Of a stretch of 64,000 nucleotides of DNA, positions 31,876-40,383 are shown piece after piece. The stretch's first letter is position 1. The number at the start of each line of letters is the position of its first letter. Below the pieces are notes generated by a model. It was not told where the DNA came from and ran no database searches. It was given only the letters and a program-made list of their open reading frames with translations. The position numbers and the translations under genes are program-made. The DNA is from a bacterium (lineage in GTDB: Bacteria; Zixibacteria; MSB-5A5; GN15; FEB-12). The stretch is from assembly GCA_016708025.1 (NCBI GenBank), contig JADJGQ010000001.1:992001-1056000 (forward strand), given 5' to 3'.

Positions 31876-32892
31876 ATGCTTGTAGTGATGGAAGCTTCGG
31901 CGACTCAGGAAATGGTCGCCAAAGTATGTGAAGAGATCAGTCGCCTCGGCTTAACACCACACCCGATCCCTGGTGCGCTCAGGACCGCCATTGGCGTCAC
32001 CGGGAACAAGGCACAGGTAGATTCTGACTGCATCCTGACCCTCCCCGGCGTACAGGATATAATTCATGTTACCCAGCCCTTCAAGCTAGTAAGCCGCGAG
32101 TTCTTCAAGGAAGACACCATTGTGGATGTCGACGGAGTCAAGATCGGCGGTCCTGAGTTTGTTGTGATGGCCGGCCCCTGCTCGGTGGAGAGCCGCGACC
32201 AGTGCATGATCATCGCCGAGGGAGTCGCCAACGCCGGCGCAAAGGTCTTCCGAGGCGGAGCTTTCAAACCGCGCACTTCTCCTTATAGTTTCCAGGGATT
32301 AGGGGAGACCGGACTACAGATTCTCGCGGAAGTTCGCGAACGTTTCGGTCTGAAGATCATTACCGAGGCGGTAGATACCGATACGCTTGATCTGGTTGCG
32401 GCCTACACGGATATCATCCAGATAGGCGCCCGCAATATGCAGAACTTCTCGTTACTCAAAAAGGCCGGCAAAACCATGAAGCCGGTATTGCTTAAGCGCG
32501 GAATGTCGGCTACGCTCGAAGAGTTTCTCATGGCGGCCGAATACATTATGGCGGAGGGGAATCGCAAAGTGATCCTCTGTGAACGCGGTGTTCGCACGAT
32601 CGCTGACCATACCCGCAACACGCTTGATCTTGCCGCAATACCATACGTCAAACGGATCAGCCATCTCCCGATTGTCTCCGACCCAAGTCACGGGACCGGC
32701 AAGAAAGGGAAAGTGATCCCGCTGTCACGGGCTTCGATCGCAGTTGGCGCCGATGGCTTGCTGGTGGAGGTCCACCATGAGCCGGAACATGCGCTGTCCG
32801 ATGGTCCGCAGTCGATCACTCCGTCTGACTTCACTCGCTTGATGAACGATATGCGCCGTCTTGCCACAGTCCTTGACAGGACTTGCTCATGA
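31876..32892 (+). CDS. aroF: 3-Deoxy-7-phosphoheptulonate (DAHP) synthase
   Basis: The 338-residue type I-beta enzyme starts the shikimate pathway by joining PEP and erythrose 4-phosphate. Residues 1-70 form a ferredoxin-like regulatory domain (MLVVMEASATQEMVAKVCEE), as in Thermotoga DAHP synthase, which suggests aromatic feedback. The catalytic barrel has VMAGPCSVESRDQC, FRGGAFKPRTSPYSFQGLG and DPSHGTGKKGKV. It overlaps aroA by 4 nt. Confidence 0.95.
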   Translation: MLVVMEASATQEMVAKVCEEISRLGLTPHPIPGALRTAIGVTGNKAQVDSDCILTLPGVQDIIHVTQPFKLVSREFFKEDTIVDVDGVKIGGPEFVVMAGPCSVESRDQCMIIAEGVANAGAKVFRGGAFKPRTSPYSFQGLGETGLQILAEVRERFGLKIITEAVDTDTLDLVAAYTDIIQIGARNMQNFSLLKKAGKTMKPVLLKRGMSATLEEFLMAAEYIMAEGNRKVILCERGVRTIADHTRNTLDLAAIPYVKRISHLPIVSDPSHGTGKKGKVIPLSRASIAVGADGLLVEVHHEPEHALSDGPQSITPSDFTRLMNDMRRLATVLDRTCS

Positions 32893-34232
32893 CCAAACAA
32901 CTGAAACCAGCACGCAAGATCGGCGGAACAATCACTGTTCCGGGAGACAAATCGGTCGCCCACCGGGCCGCGTTGTTCTCTATCCTTGCCAGGGGCCCGC
33001 TTACTGTGCGCAATTTCCCCAATGGCGCCGATGTGCTGACCTCTCTTGCCGCGGCGAAACAGTTCGGAGTGCAAGTAGAAGAGATCGAGGAGGGGATTCG
33101 CCTGACCCCACCGACAGATTTGCGCATCAACCCGGAAACGATCATTGATTGCGGCAACTCAGGCACAACCGCCCGATTGCTGGCCGGCATAGTGGCAGGA
33201 AGTAACCTCAGTTTGATCCTTAGCGGCGATGAGTCATTATCTCGCAGACCGATGCGCAGGATCATTGATCCGCTTACCGCGATGGGGGCAGAATTGTTTG
33301 CTACCGATGGCCACTTGCCGATGAAGATCAACGGGCGCAAGTTGCTTCCGTTCGAGTATCGCCTGCCTGTGGCTTCAGCGCAGGTCAAGTCGGCTCTCTT
33401 ATTGGCCGGACTTTCGTCCAACTGCAGTGTGACAGTGCGCGAGGATCATATCACGCGTGATCATACGGAACTGATGCTTGACTCACTCGGTGAGGGGATC
33501 ACCATCCGCGATATCAAAGCTGTACTGGTGCCTGATCCGGATGACCCCCGCAAAAAGAAATCGGTCATGCCGGAGACTTTCAAGAAAGAGATTTCACTGA
33601 CGGGGCAAGCCAAGATGAATGGCGGGCTGATCGATATCCCCGGCGACATCTCTACTGCCGCATTCTTTTTTGGTGCCGCAGCGATAAGCGGAGACACGGT
33701 CACCGTCACCAATTGCGGCCTGAATCCAACCCGCACGGAGTTTCTCGACTACCTGAAGGCGGCTGGATGCCAGGTCACTATCAGTGATAAAGCAACGATC
33801 TCTGGCGAACCACGGGGAACTGTCTCTGTGACGGGCGGAAGTCTGAAAGCACGCAAGATCTCCGGCGAAACGACTGTCGGATTGATCGACGAGATCCCTA
33901 TGGTCGCCGTCATTGCCGCATTCTCCGAAGGGACAACCATCATCAGGGATGCCGGTGAACTTCGGGTTAAAGAGTCTGACCGTCTTGCTGCCATTACCGA
34001 GAATTTGACTCGGATGGGTGTGAAGTGCGGTCTGCTCGACGATGGTCTGGCGATCGAGGGAAGACAAGAGATCAATGGGGCTGATCTTCTCAGTTACGGC
34101 GACCATCGGATCGCCATGGCCTTTTCGGTTGCCGCGTTGGCCGCAGTCGGACCATCTACTATGGATGATACCAGTTGCGTGGGTATCTCGTGTCCCGGCT
34201 TTTATGACCTGTTGCTCCAGATAGTAGCATGA
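32889..34232 (+). CDS. aroA: EPSP synthase (3-phosphoshikimate 1-carboxyvinyltransferase)
   Basis: The 447-residue two-domain protein transfers enolpyruvate to shikimate 3-phosphate. It shows PGDKSVAHRAALFSILARG, GNSGTTARLLAGIVAG, DESLSRRPMRRIIDPL and ELRVKESDRLAA. The ATG at 32889 overlaps the aroF stop (ATGA) and is preferred to an ATG 6 nt earlier. Confidence 0.96.
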   Translation: MTKQLKPARKIGGTITVPGDKSVAHRAALFSILARGPLTVRNFPNGADVLTSLAAAKQFGVQVEEIEEGIRLTPPTDLRINPETIIDCGNSGTTARLLAGIVAGSNLSLILSGDESLSRRPMRRIIDPLTAMGAELFATDGHLPMKINGRKLLPFEYRLPVASAQVKSALLLAGLSSNCSVTVREDHITRDHTELMLDSLGEGITIRDIKAVLVPDPDDPRKKKSVMPETFKKEISLTGQAKMNGGLIDIPGDISTAAFFFGAAAISGDTVTVTNCGLNPTRTEFLDYLKAAGCQVTISDKATISGEPRGTVSVTGGSLKARKISGETTVGLIDEIPMVAVIAAFSEGTTIIRDAGELRVKESDRLAAITENLTRMGVKCGLLDDGLAIEGRQEINGADLLSYGDHRIAMAFSVAALAAVGPSTMDDTSCVGISCPGFYDLLLQIVA

Positions 34233-35080
34233 GCGAACGATTCCATTTTGGACTGTTAGGACACAAGATTGCTTATTCGCAATCGCCTGATATCTTTGCG
34301 GCGATCGCCAAACATACCGGACATAAGATCACCTTTGATCTATTCGATATCGCCCCGCTGGACCTTGCTTTCTTCATGCAACGTGTTCATTCGCACGAGC
34401 TGTCCGGTATGGCGGTGACAATCCCCCACAAAGAAGCCATTCTGCCTTTCCTTACCGAATGCGATCAAACTGCCGCCGATCTTGGCGCGGTCAACTCCAT
34501 TCGCATTGGCCCTGAGAACCTCTCTGGATTCAATACAGATTGGCAGGGGGTGGCACAGAGTCTGACCGGATACGACAAGCAGATCAACAACGGCCGCGTG
34601 CTGATCCTTGGTACAGGCGGCATTGCCCGCGCGGTCGTTTATGCGGTCTGTCAGTCATACAAGCCAAGAGAGGTCAGCGTGGTGGGCCGATCACATGAAC
34701 ATCTCGCCAACTTGCAACAAACGTGCTCTCGCTTTGACCTTACCTGTCACGCGATTGAGCGCGAAGCCTTCGATGCAGGCAAGGACAAGTTCCACCTGGT
34801 GGTCAACTGCACACCACTTGGTGGGTGGCACTACCCGAATGTCACCCCATTGCCCGATGGCCTGGAATGGCGGCAGATCGGCGTTTATTTCGACGTAAAC
34901 TACAATTCTGACAACATGTATGTTGATGCTGCACGCAAGAGCAAGATCCCCGCGCTGGATGGCCGCTTGCTTCTGGTCGCCCAGGCAGTGAAATCGTTCG
35001 AACTCTGGACCGGCGAGACCGTCGAGCTGGAGAAAGTCTATCGCACCGTCTACAAAGCCAAGCCGATCGCCAAGCGATGA
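34229..35080 (+). CDS. aroE: Shikimate dehydrogenase
   Basis: The 283-residue enzyme reduces dehydroshikimate with NADPH. The substrate domain has GHKIAYSQSPDIF and VTIPHKEAILPF with the catalytic Lys, plus NTDWQG. The nucleotide domain has LILGTGGIARAVVYAV, with VVGRSHEHLANL after strand 2. It overlaps aroA and aroK by 4 nt each. Confidence 0.94.
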   Translation: MSERFHFGLLGHKIAYSQSPDIFAAIAKHTGHKITFDLFDIAPLDLAFFMQRVHSHELSGMAVTIPHKEAILPFLTECDQTAADLGAVNSIRIGPENLSGFNTDWQGVAQSLTGYDKQINNGRVLILGTGGIARAVVYAVCQSYKPREVSVVGRSHEHLANLQQTCSRFDLTCHAIEREAFDAGKDKFHLVVNCTPLGGWHYPNVTPLPDGLEWRQIGVYFDVNYNSDNMYVDAARKSKIPALDGRLLLVAQAVKSFELWTGETVELEKVYRTVYKAKPIAKR

Positions 35081-35637
35081 GCCGCGATACAGAAAAACAA
35101 CATATCTGGCTGGTCGGATTCTCCGGCTCCGGCAAATCAACGATCGGACCAGCCCTCGCAAAACTTCTGCATATGCAATTCGTGGACACGGATGAAGTCA
35201 TCGAGCGTCAATCTCGTACCAAGATCGCTCACCTCTTTGCGAAAAGGGGAGAGGTACATTTCAGAACCCTTGAATCGACGCTGATCCAACGGATCGCCGG
35301 CACCTCACGTCCAACCGTTGTCGCACTTGGTGGCGGCGCCTTTCAATCGGCTGTTAACCGAAAGATCATCAGGACGTCAGGAATATCCATTTACCTAAAG
35401 TCATCGGTCAGTGTTATCTACCGGAGACTCGCCGAAAAGTCAGATCGTCCACTTCTTGAAGTGGTTGCACGTTCAGGTGAAACTCTCAAACAGGCACGAA
35501 TCGCGCGAATTGCCAATCTCTTGGCAAACCGCGAACATAACTACCTCAGGGCAGATATTACCGTTTCGAGTTCAAAAGGAACTCCGGCAGAGATCGCCAG
35601 ACGTATCAGAAAAAGAATAGGGAAACTAAATGGCTGA
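35077..35637 (+). CDS. aroK: Shikimate kinase
   Basis: The 186-residue P-loop kinase phosphorylates shikimate. It has Walker A GFSGSGKST, the shikimate-binding Asp in FVDTDEVIE, Arg in VHFRTLEST, ALGGGAF and the lid arginine in SDRPLLEV. It overlaps aroE by 4 nt and aroB by 8 nt. Confidence 0.94.
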   Translation: MSRDTEKQHIWLVGFSGSGKSTIGPALAKLLHMQFVDTDEVIERQSRTKIAHLFAKRGEVHFRTLESTLIQRIAGTSRPTVVALGGGAFQSAVNRKIIRTSGISIYLKSSVSVIYRRLAEKSDRPLLEVVARSGETLKQARIARIANLLANREHNYLRADITVSSSKGTPAEIARRIRKRIGKLNG

Positions 35638-36754
35638 CATACAAGTCTCCGGCAAGACCTTTCGCTACCCAGTTGTGATCGGCAACAAGATTGAGCCAAA
35701 GCTCGCTGACCTGGTTCGTGAACGGACAACTGGCAATCGGCTCTTTATTATCGCCGATGCCAACTTCTACGCCCTGCATGGTGAGCGGCTGTTGAAACGG
35801 TTAAAGCAATCGGCCAAGAACAGCGACCTGTTTGTACTTCCGTCAGGAGAGCAGTTCAAGAACCAACAAACGCTCGATGCAGTCTACAAGCACTTGCTGT
35901 CATCACAGATATCGCGGTCAGATTTTATCCTGGCTGTAGGCGGAGGAGTGACAACTGACATCGTCGGGTATGCCGCGGCAACTGTGCTTCGTGGTGTCAA
36001 GTGGGGAGCTGTTCCGACTACTCTGCTCGGCATGGTTGATGCCGCCATTGGTGGCAAGACCGGAATAAATCATCCCCTGGGGAAAAATCTCATCGGCGCG
36101 ATCTGGCAACCCTCTTTTGTTTTCTGCGACCAGCAGTACCTTCAGACGTTGCCGGTGAGACAGATGGTCGCCGGCTATGGTGAAATACTCAAGTATGCTG
36201 GATTGGCCGGCGGCCCAATGCTCAATCGGGTCACTCGCTTGTTTGATGGCAAAGTAAGCGCAACCGATTGGATCACTGTCATCCGCGAGTGTTGCGCATA
36301 CAAGGCGAAAATCGTCTCCCAGGATGAACGCGAACAGAATATTCGTGCGTACCTGAATCTTGGACACACCTTCGGGCATGCCATCGAAAAGTCGCTTGGT
36401 TATGGCAAGCTGTTGCATGGCGAAGCAGTGATCGTTGGATTGTTGGGAGCGATCTGTCTCAGCATGTTGGCCGATCCAAAACAGGCCGGAAAACTCAAAG
36501 ACTATTACCGACTCGCACTTTCTTCCGCAGAAATTGTACCGAAACGAAAGCTCGCCCCCACGGATATCCTATCCGCCATGGCGCTGGATAAGAAACGGCA
36601 GAATCAGGAACTTGGCTTCGTCCTGCTCAAACAGCCCGGTAAGCCATATATTGCGAGTGGTTTGCCGCACGAGATGATCCGGTTTGCCGTTGAGCAGATG
36701 ATCGCAGATTACTCAGATTACGGAGGTAAATATGCCCCGCATATTGGTCGTTAA
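35630..36754 (+). CDS. aroB: 3-Dehydroquinate synthase
   Basis: The 374-residue NAD- and zinc-dependent enzyme cyclises DAHP. It shows AVGGGVTTDIVGYAAATVLRG, PTTLLGMVDAAIGGKTGIN, and the zinc ligands Glu in GYGEILKY, His in LNLGHTFGHAIE and His in LLHGEAV. It overlaps aroK by 8 nt and aroQ by 23 nt. Confidence 0.95.
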   Translation: MADIQVSGKTFRYPVVIGNKIEPKLADLVRERTTGNRLFIIADANFYALHGERLLKRLKQSAKNSDLFVLPSGEQFKNQQTLDAVYKHLLSSQISRSDFILAVGGGVTTDIVGYAAATVLRGVKWGAVPTTLLGMVDAAIGGKTGINHPLGKNLIGAIWQPSFVFCDQQYLQTLPVRQMVAGYGEILKYAGLAGGPMLNRVTRLFDGKVSATDWITVIRECCAYKAKIVSQDEREQNIRAYLNLGHTFGHAIEKSLGYGKLLHGEAVIVGLLGAICLSMLADPKQAGKLKDYYRLALSSAEIVPKRKLAPTDILSAMALDKKRQNQELGFVLLKQPGKPYIASGLPHEMIRFAVEQMIADYSDYGGKYAPHIGR

Positions 36755-37175
36755 TGGTCCCAACCTGAACCTTCTCGGAACTCGCGAACCGGAACTCTAC
36801 GGTACCGACACTCTGGAGACACTCAATCGCCGCCTTAATGATCTGGCGAAGGAGATCGGCCTGGAACTGGCCTTCTACCAGTCAAATCACGAGGGGGAGA
36901 TCATTGACTTCATCCAGAAGGAGGCCGCTTCGGCCGCCGGACTGATCATCAATCCGGGTGCTCTAACGCACTATAGCATCGGTATTCGCGACGCGATCGC
37001 CGGGGTGAAGATCGAGGCGATCGAGGTACACCTGTCCAATATCGCCGCGCGCGAGGAGTTTCGGACCCGCTCGTTGATCGCCCCGGTCTGCCGTGGCCAG
37101 ATCGCTGGATTCGGTTTTTATGGCTACGCCATGGCGCTGTCGTACTTCTCTGATGCTGTTACCAGGAAGAACTAA
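36732..37175 (+). CDS. aroQ: 3-Dehydroquinate dehydratase, type II
   Basis: The 147-residue dodecameric-type dehydratase has VNGPNLNLLGTREPELYG with the catalytic Arg/Tyr pair, YQSNHEGEIIDFIQ, NPGALTHYSIGIRDA with the catalytic His, and EVHLSNIAAREEFR. A GGAGG ribosome site lies inside aroB. It ends the aro cluster; aroC (chorismate synthase) is not in the window. Confidence 0.96.
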   Translation: MPRILVVNGPNLNLLGTREPELYGTDTLETLNRRLNDLAKEIGLELAFYQSNHEGEIIDFIQKEAASAAGLIINPGALTHYSIGIRDAIAGVKIEAIEVHLSNIAAREEFRTRSLIAPVCRGQIAGFGFYGYAMALSYFSDAVTRKN

Positions 37176-37208
37176 ACCGCCCACAATCTCACTTTTCGCC
37201 GAAATCGC

Positions 37209-37238
37209 TTGTCAGACAATGCCTGGCTGCCTGATATT
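37209..37238 (+). promoter_or_regulatory. Promoter for the MATE pump operon
   Basis: TTGTCA (37209-37214) is followed after 18 nt by GATATT (37233-37238), 14 nt before the ATG, which would leave a very short leader. Confidence 0.35.
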
Positions 37239-37252
37239 CGTGCCTTGGTCAA

Positions 37253-38629
37253 ATGAATGACCAGGCAAATAGCAGGCAGATGAAACCAACTCCGTCAATT
37301 ACTTCCGGCCCGATCGTTAAAACGGTCTTTTCGCTCGCCATGCCGGTCATTCTTGGAATGGTGATGGAGATAGCCCTCTCTGTCGTCAATTTCTTCTGGG
37401 TTGGTAAACTCGGTCCAGCCGCTCAGGATGCTGTCACCTCCTCAATGGTTCTCCATTGGGTGATCTTCTCGACCCTGTCAATTGTCACTATTGGTGTGAC
37501 CGCTCTCGTTTCCCGTCACATTGGCGCTCGTGAACCTGATCAGGCAAGTTACTATGTCACCCAGGCGATCTGGCTGGCCATTGCCATTGCAGTTCTGCTG
37601 ACAACTGCCGGACTCCTTTTCGGTCCACTGCTATTGGAGTTCATGAATACCGGCCCGGATACGATGAAACTGGCGCTTCCGTACCTTCGGATATTCTTCT
37701 TCACCGCCATCTTCTTCGCGCTATTTGATACGATTGCCGCTACCTTTCGAGCGGCAGGCGATACCAAAACTCCAATGGTCGTGGCCTCACTGACCATTGC
37801 GCTGAATATTCTGTTGGATTATCTCCTGATTTTTGGCATTGGACCCTTTCCGGAACTGGGCGTCCCCGGAGCGGCTCTCGGTACCTTGATCTCCACAATA
37901 GTGGCCGCGGCCATTTCAGTAATCCTACTTATGCGTGGGAAGGCGGGCTTTTCGGTACCCGGCCTCTTTCGGACCAAACCCGACCTGCGGAACATTGCAA
38001 AGATCGGGAAGATCGGACTGCCGATGGCGACTCAGCAGCTAATATTCATTGCCGTGTATTGGTTCCTGATTCGCGTCGTCCATCAGTTCGGAGAACCGGC
38101 CGGAGCCGCTATGGGAATCGGGAATCGCATGGAGTCGATCTCCTACCTGACCTGCGCGGGATTTGCCATGGCCGCTTCAACCATGGTAGGGCAGAACCTC
38201 GGGGCCGGTAATCCCGAACGTGCCGCCAAATGTGCCTGGGGCTCAGTTGGGCTGGCCGTCGCATTCACCACCGCAATGGGGGCGATCTTTGTGATCTTCC
38301 CCGACCTGATTGTCTCGATCTTCACCGATGATTCGCAGGTGCATACCATTGCCGCAGATTACCTGATCATACTTGGTTTATCGCAAATGACCATGGCATT
38401 AGAGATCGTCCTTGAAGGCGCCTTCAGCGGAGCAGGGGATACCATTCCACCGATGATCGTTATGATCCCGGGTGCGGTTGTCCGGGTACCGCTGGCCTAT
38501 TACTTGGCGTTTGATCTCGGCTGGGGAATCAACGGAGTCTGGTGGACACTGACGATCACCACTACTATCAAAGCCCTGATCCTGGCGTACTGGTTCGGAC
38601 GCGGACGGTGGAAACTCCGCAAGCTATAG
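37253..38629 (+). CDS. MATE family multidrug/Na+ antiporter
   Basis: The 458-residue inner-membrane protein has about twelve helices in two MatE repeats: the first begins TVFSLAMPVILGMVMEIALS with VVNFFWVGKLG, the second IGKIGLPMATQQLIFIAVYW. FFTAIFFALFDTIAATFRAAGDTKTP is typical of NorM/DinF-like pumps. It would export drugs or metabolites using an ion gradient. It is the first gene of a run that reaches lptD. Confidence 0.88.
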   Translation: MNDQANSRQMKPTPSITSGPIVKTVFSLAMPVILGMVMEIALSVVNFFWVGKLGPAAQDAVTSSMVLHWVIFSTLSIVTIGVTALVSRHIGAREPDQASYYVTQAIWLAIAIAVLLTTAGLLFGPLLLEFMNTGPDTMKLALPYLRIFFFTAIFFALFDTIAATFRAAGDTKTPMVVASLTIALNILLDYLLIFGIGPFPELGVPGAALGTLISTIVAAAISVILLMRGKAGFSVPGLFRTKPDLRNIAKIGKIGLPMATQQLIFIAVYWFLIRVVHQFGEPAGAAMGIGNRMESISYLTCAGFAMAASTMVGQNLGAGNPERAAKCAWGSVGLAVAFTTAMGAIFVIFPDLIVSIFTDDSQVHTIAADYLIILGLSQMTMALEIVLEGAFSGAGDTIPPMIVMIPGAVVRVPLAYYLAFDLGWGINGVWWTLTITTTIKALILAYWFGRGRWKLRKL

Positions 38630-38680
38630 TCCCGGTTGAATTTAATTGACCTTGTCGGGGGAAGACTCTTTATTGTCCAC

Positions 38681-39616
38681 ATGGTCGGACTGCACATTGA
38701 AACCAACGAAAACAGCCACTTTGCCAGAGGGGGGCATCCGGAATCTGCTGGCCGACTTACGCCGATCAAAAACTGGCTCAAAGAGCAATCAAACAGTGGC
38801 AAGTATCAACCTATCATAATCAGTCAGTTCGGCCTCGATCCCGTTTATCGTGTTCACAGCAGGAGATATGTCGATCAACTCTCTCATGCGTGTCGTAACG
38901 GCGCAGGACATCTCGATCCCGATACCTATGTCTCCGAACAAAGTTTCGAATCGGCGCAGCGAGTGGTCGACTCAGTACTCTCGGCGGTAGACGCCGCGAT
39001 GACCGGTGAACTTCGATCGAGTTTTCTGTTGGTTCGACCGCCAGGACATCATGCTGAACATGATCGGGCGATGGGGTTCTGTCTTTTTAACAATGTCGCA
39101 GTTGCGGCCCAGCACCTCATCGATCATCACAAAGTCAGTAAAGTCGCCATTGTCGATTTTGATGTTCACCACGGCAATGGTACCCAGCATATCTTCTATG
39201 ACCGTCCGGATGTCTATTTCGTTTCCACTCACCAGTATCCATTTTATCCGGGGACTGGTTCGGTGCATGAAACTGGCTCCGGCGCAGGGAAAGGTTTCAA
39301 CCTAAATATTCCGTTGGCGGCCGGGGCAGGGGATCTACAATTGGTGGCCGCTTTTGAACAGCAGGTTCTTCCTGCCCTCAGGCGCTATCAGCCGGAGTTT
39401 ATTCTCGTTTCGGCAGGGTTTGACGCTCACCGACTGGACCCTCTCGGCGGACTGAATGTAACCGGCTCCGGATTTAATACAGTGGCAAAACTTCTAACCA
39501 AGGTCGCGACTGAAACCGCCAATGGAAGAATAGTCTCGATACTCGAAGGCGGATACGACCCGCAGGGGAATCTTGACTCTATCAGCAATTACTTACTTGG
39601 ATTGGACCATACATGA
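38681..39616 (+). CDS. Histone-deacetylase-family amidohydrolase
   Basis: The protein has about 311 residues and the zinc site and catalytic dyad of the HDAC/AcuC/acetylpolyamine amidohydrolase family: RPPGHHAEHDRAMGFCLFNN, IVDFDVHHGNGTQHIF, STHQYPFYPGTG and VSAGFDAHRLDPLGG. In bacteria such enzymes deacetylate polyamines, acetoin-related proteins or other acetyl-lysine targets. I chose the ATG at 38681, which begins MVGLHIETNENSH; a TTG at 38636 would add 15 residues. It overlaps the FAH-family gene by 4 nt. Confidence 0.85.
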   Translation: MVGLHIETNENSHFARGGHPESAGRLTPIKNWLKEQSNSGKYQPIIISQFGLDPVYRVHSRRYVDQLSHACRNGAGHLDPDTYVSEQSFESAQRVVDSVLSAVDAAMTGELRSSFLLVRPPGHHAEHDRAMGFCLFNNVAVAAQHLIDHHKVSKVAIVDFDVHHGNGTQHIFYDRPDVYFVSTHQYPFYPGTGSVHETGSGAGKGFNLNIPLAAGAGDLQLVAAFEQQVLPALRRYQPEFILVSAGFDAHRLDPLGGLNVTGSGFNTVAKLLTKVATETANGRIVSILEGGYDPQGNLDSISNYLLGLDHT

Positions 39617-40383
39617 AACAGACATTTGTTCGGTATTCACCAGTGGGGAACGATCAGGCCAAGTTCGGTCGAATTGACGGGGAGAGGATTGTTGCGTTGT
39701 CAGGCGCTCCGTGGGACTCCGGCACCGAAACCGGCGCGAGCATTCCGCTCGATGAGGTCAGGTTGCTTGCTCCCGTACAGCCCTCCAAGATCATCTGTAT
39801 CGGCCTGAACTACCTCGCTCATGTGCAGGCGTCATTCTCTGCGGAAAAGCCGCCGGAATATCCTCTGATATTCCTGAAACCGCCATCCTCTATCATCAAC
39901 CCCGGCGACAAGATAGTTCATCCGCCACAATCGGAACGCGTCGACTACGAGGCCGAGCTGGCAGTAGTGATCGGCAAAACTGCCAAAGGCGTGACCGAAG
40001 CTGATGCTGAAAAACATATCTTCGGGTTCACTTGCGTGAACGATGTCACCGCGCGCGATTTGCAGAAAAAGGATGGTCAGTGGTCACGCGCCAAAGGATT
40101 CGATACTTTCTGCCCGGTTGGTCCATGGATCGTGACTGAACTCAATTGGCAGGATGTCCTGGTTGAGGGGGTCCTCAATGGGAAGATCATGCAGTCAGGG
40201 AGGACTTCTCTGATGATCTTCAAGATCCCCTATCTCATAAGTTACATTTCCTCGATCATGACTCTTAACCCCGGCGATCTGATTTCGACCGGCACTCCCT
40301 CAGGGATCGCCCCAATGAAGTCCGGCGACATTATCGAAGTCCGTGTGGAAGGAATCGGGACTCTTGCGAACAGCATGGCTTAG
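39613..40383 (+). CDS. Fumarylacetoacetate-hydrolase-family protein
   Basis: The 256-residue protein has the FAH C-terminal fold and metal site: IICIGLNYLAHVQ, PLIFLKPPSSIINPGD, RVDYEAELAVVIGK with the two metal glutamates, GFTCVNDVTARDLQ, and LISTGTPSGIAPMKSGD. Family members include oxaloacetate tautomerase/decarboxylase and acylpyruvase, which is more likely than true fumarylacetoacetase. It overlaps both neighbours. Confidence 0.85.
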   Translation: MKQTFVRYSPVGNDQAKFGRIDGERIVALSGAPWDSGTETGASIPLDEVRLLAPVQPSKIICIGLNYLAHVQASFSAEKPPEYPLIFLKPPSSIINPGDKIVHPPQSERVDYEAELAVVIGKTAKGVTEADAEKHIFGFTCVNDVTARDLQKKDGQWSRAKGFDTFCPVGPWIVTELNWQDVLVEGVLNGKIMQSGRTSLMIFKIPYLISYISSIMTLNPGDLISTGTPSGIAPMKSGDIIEVRVEGIGTLANSMA

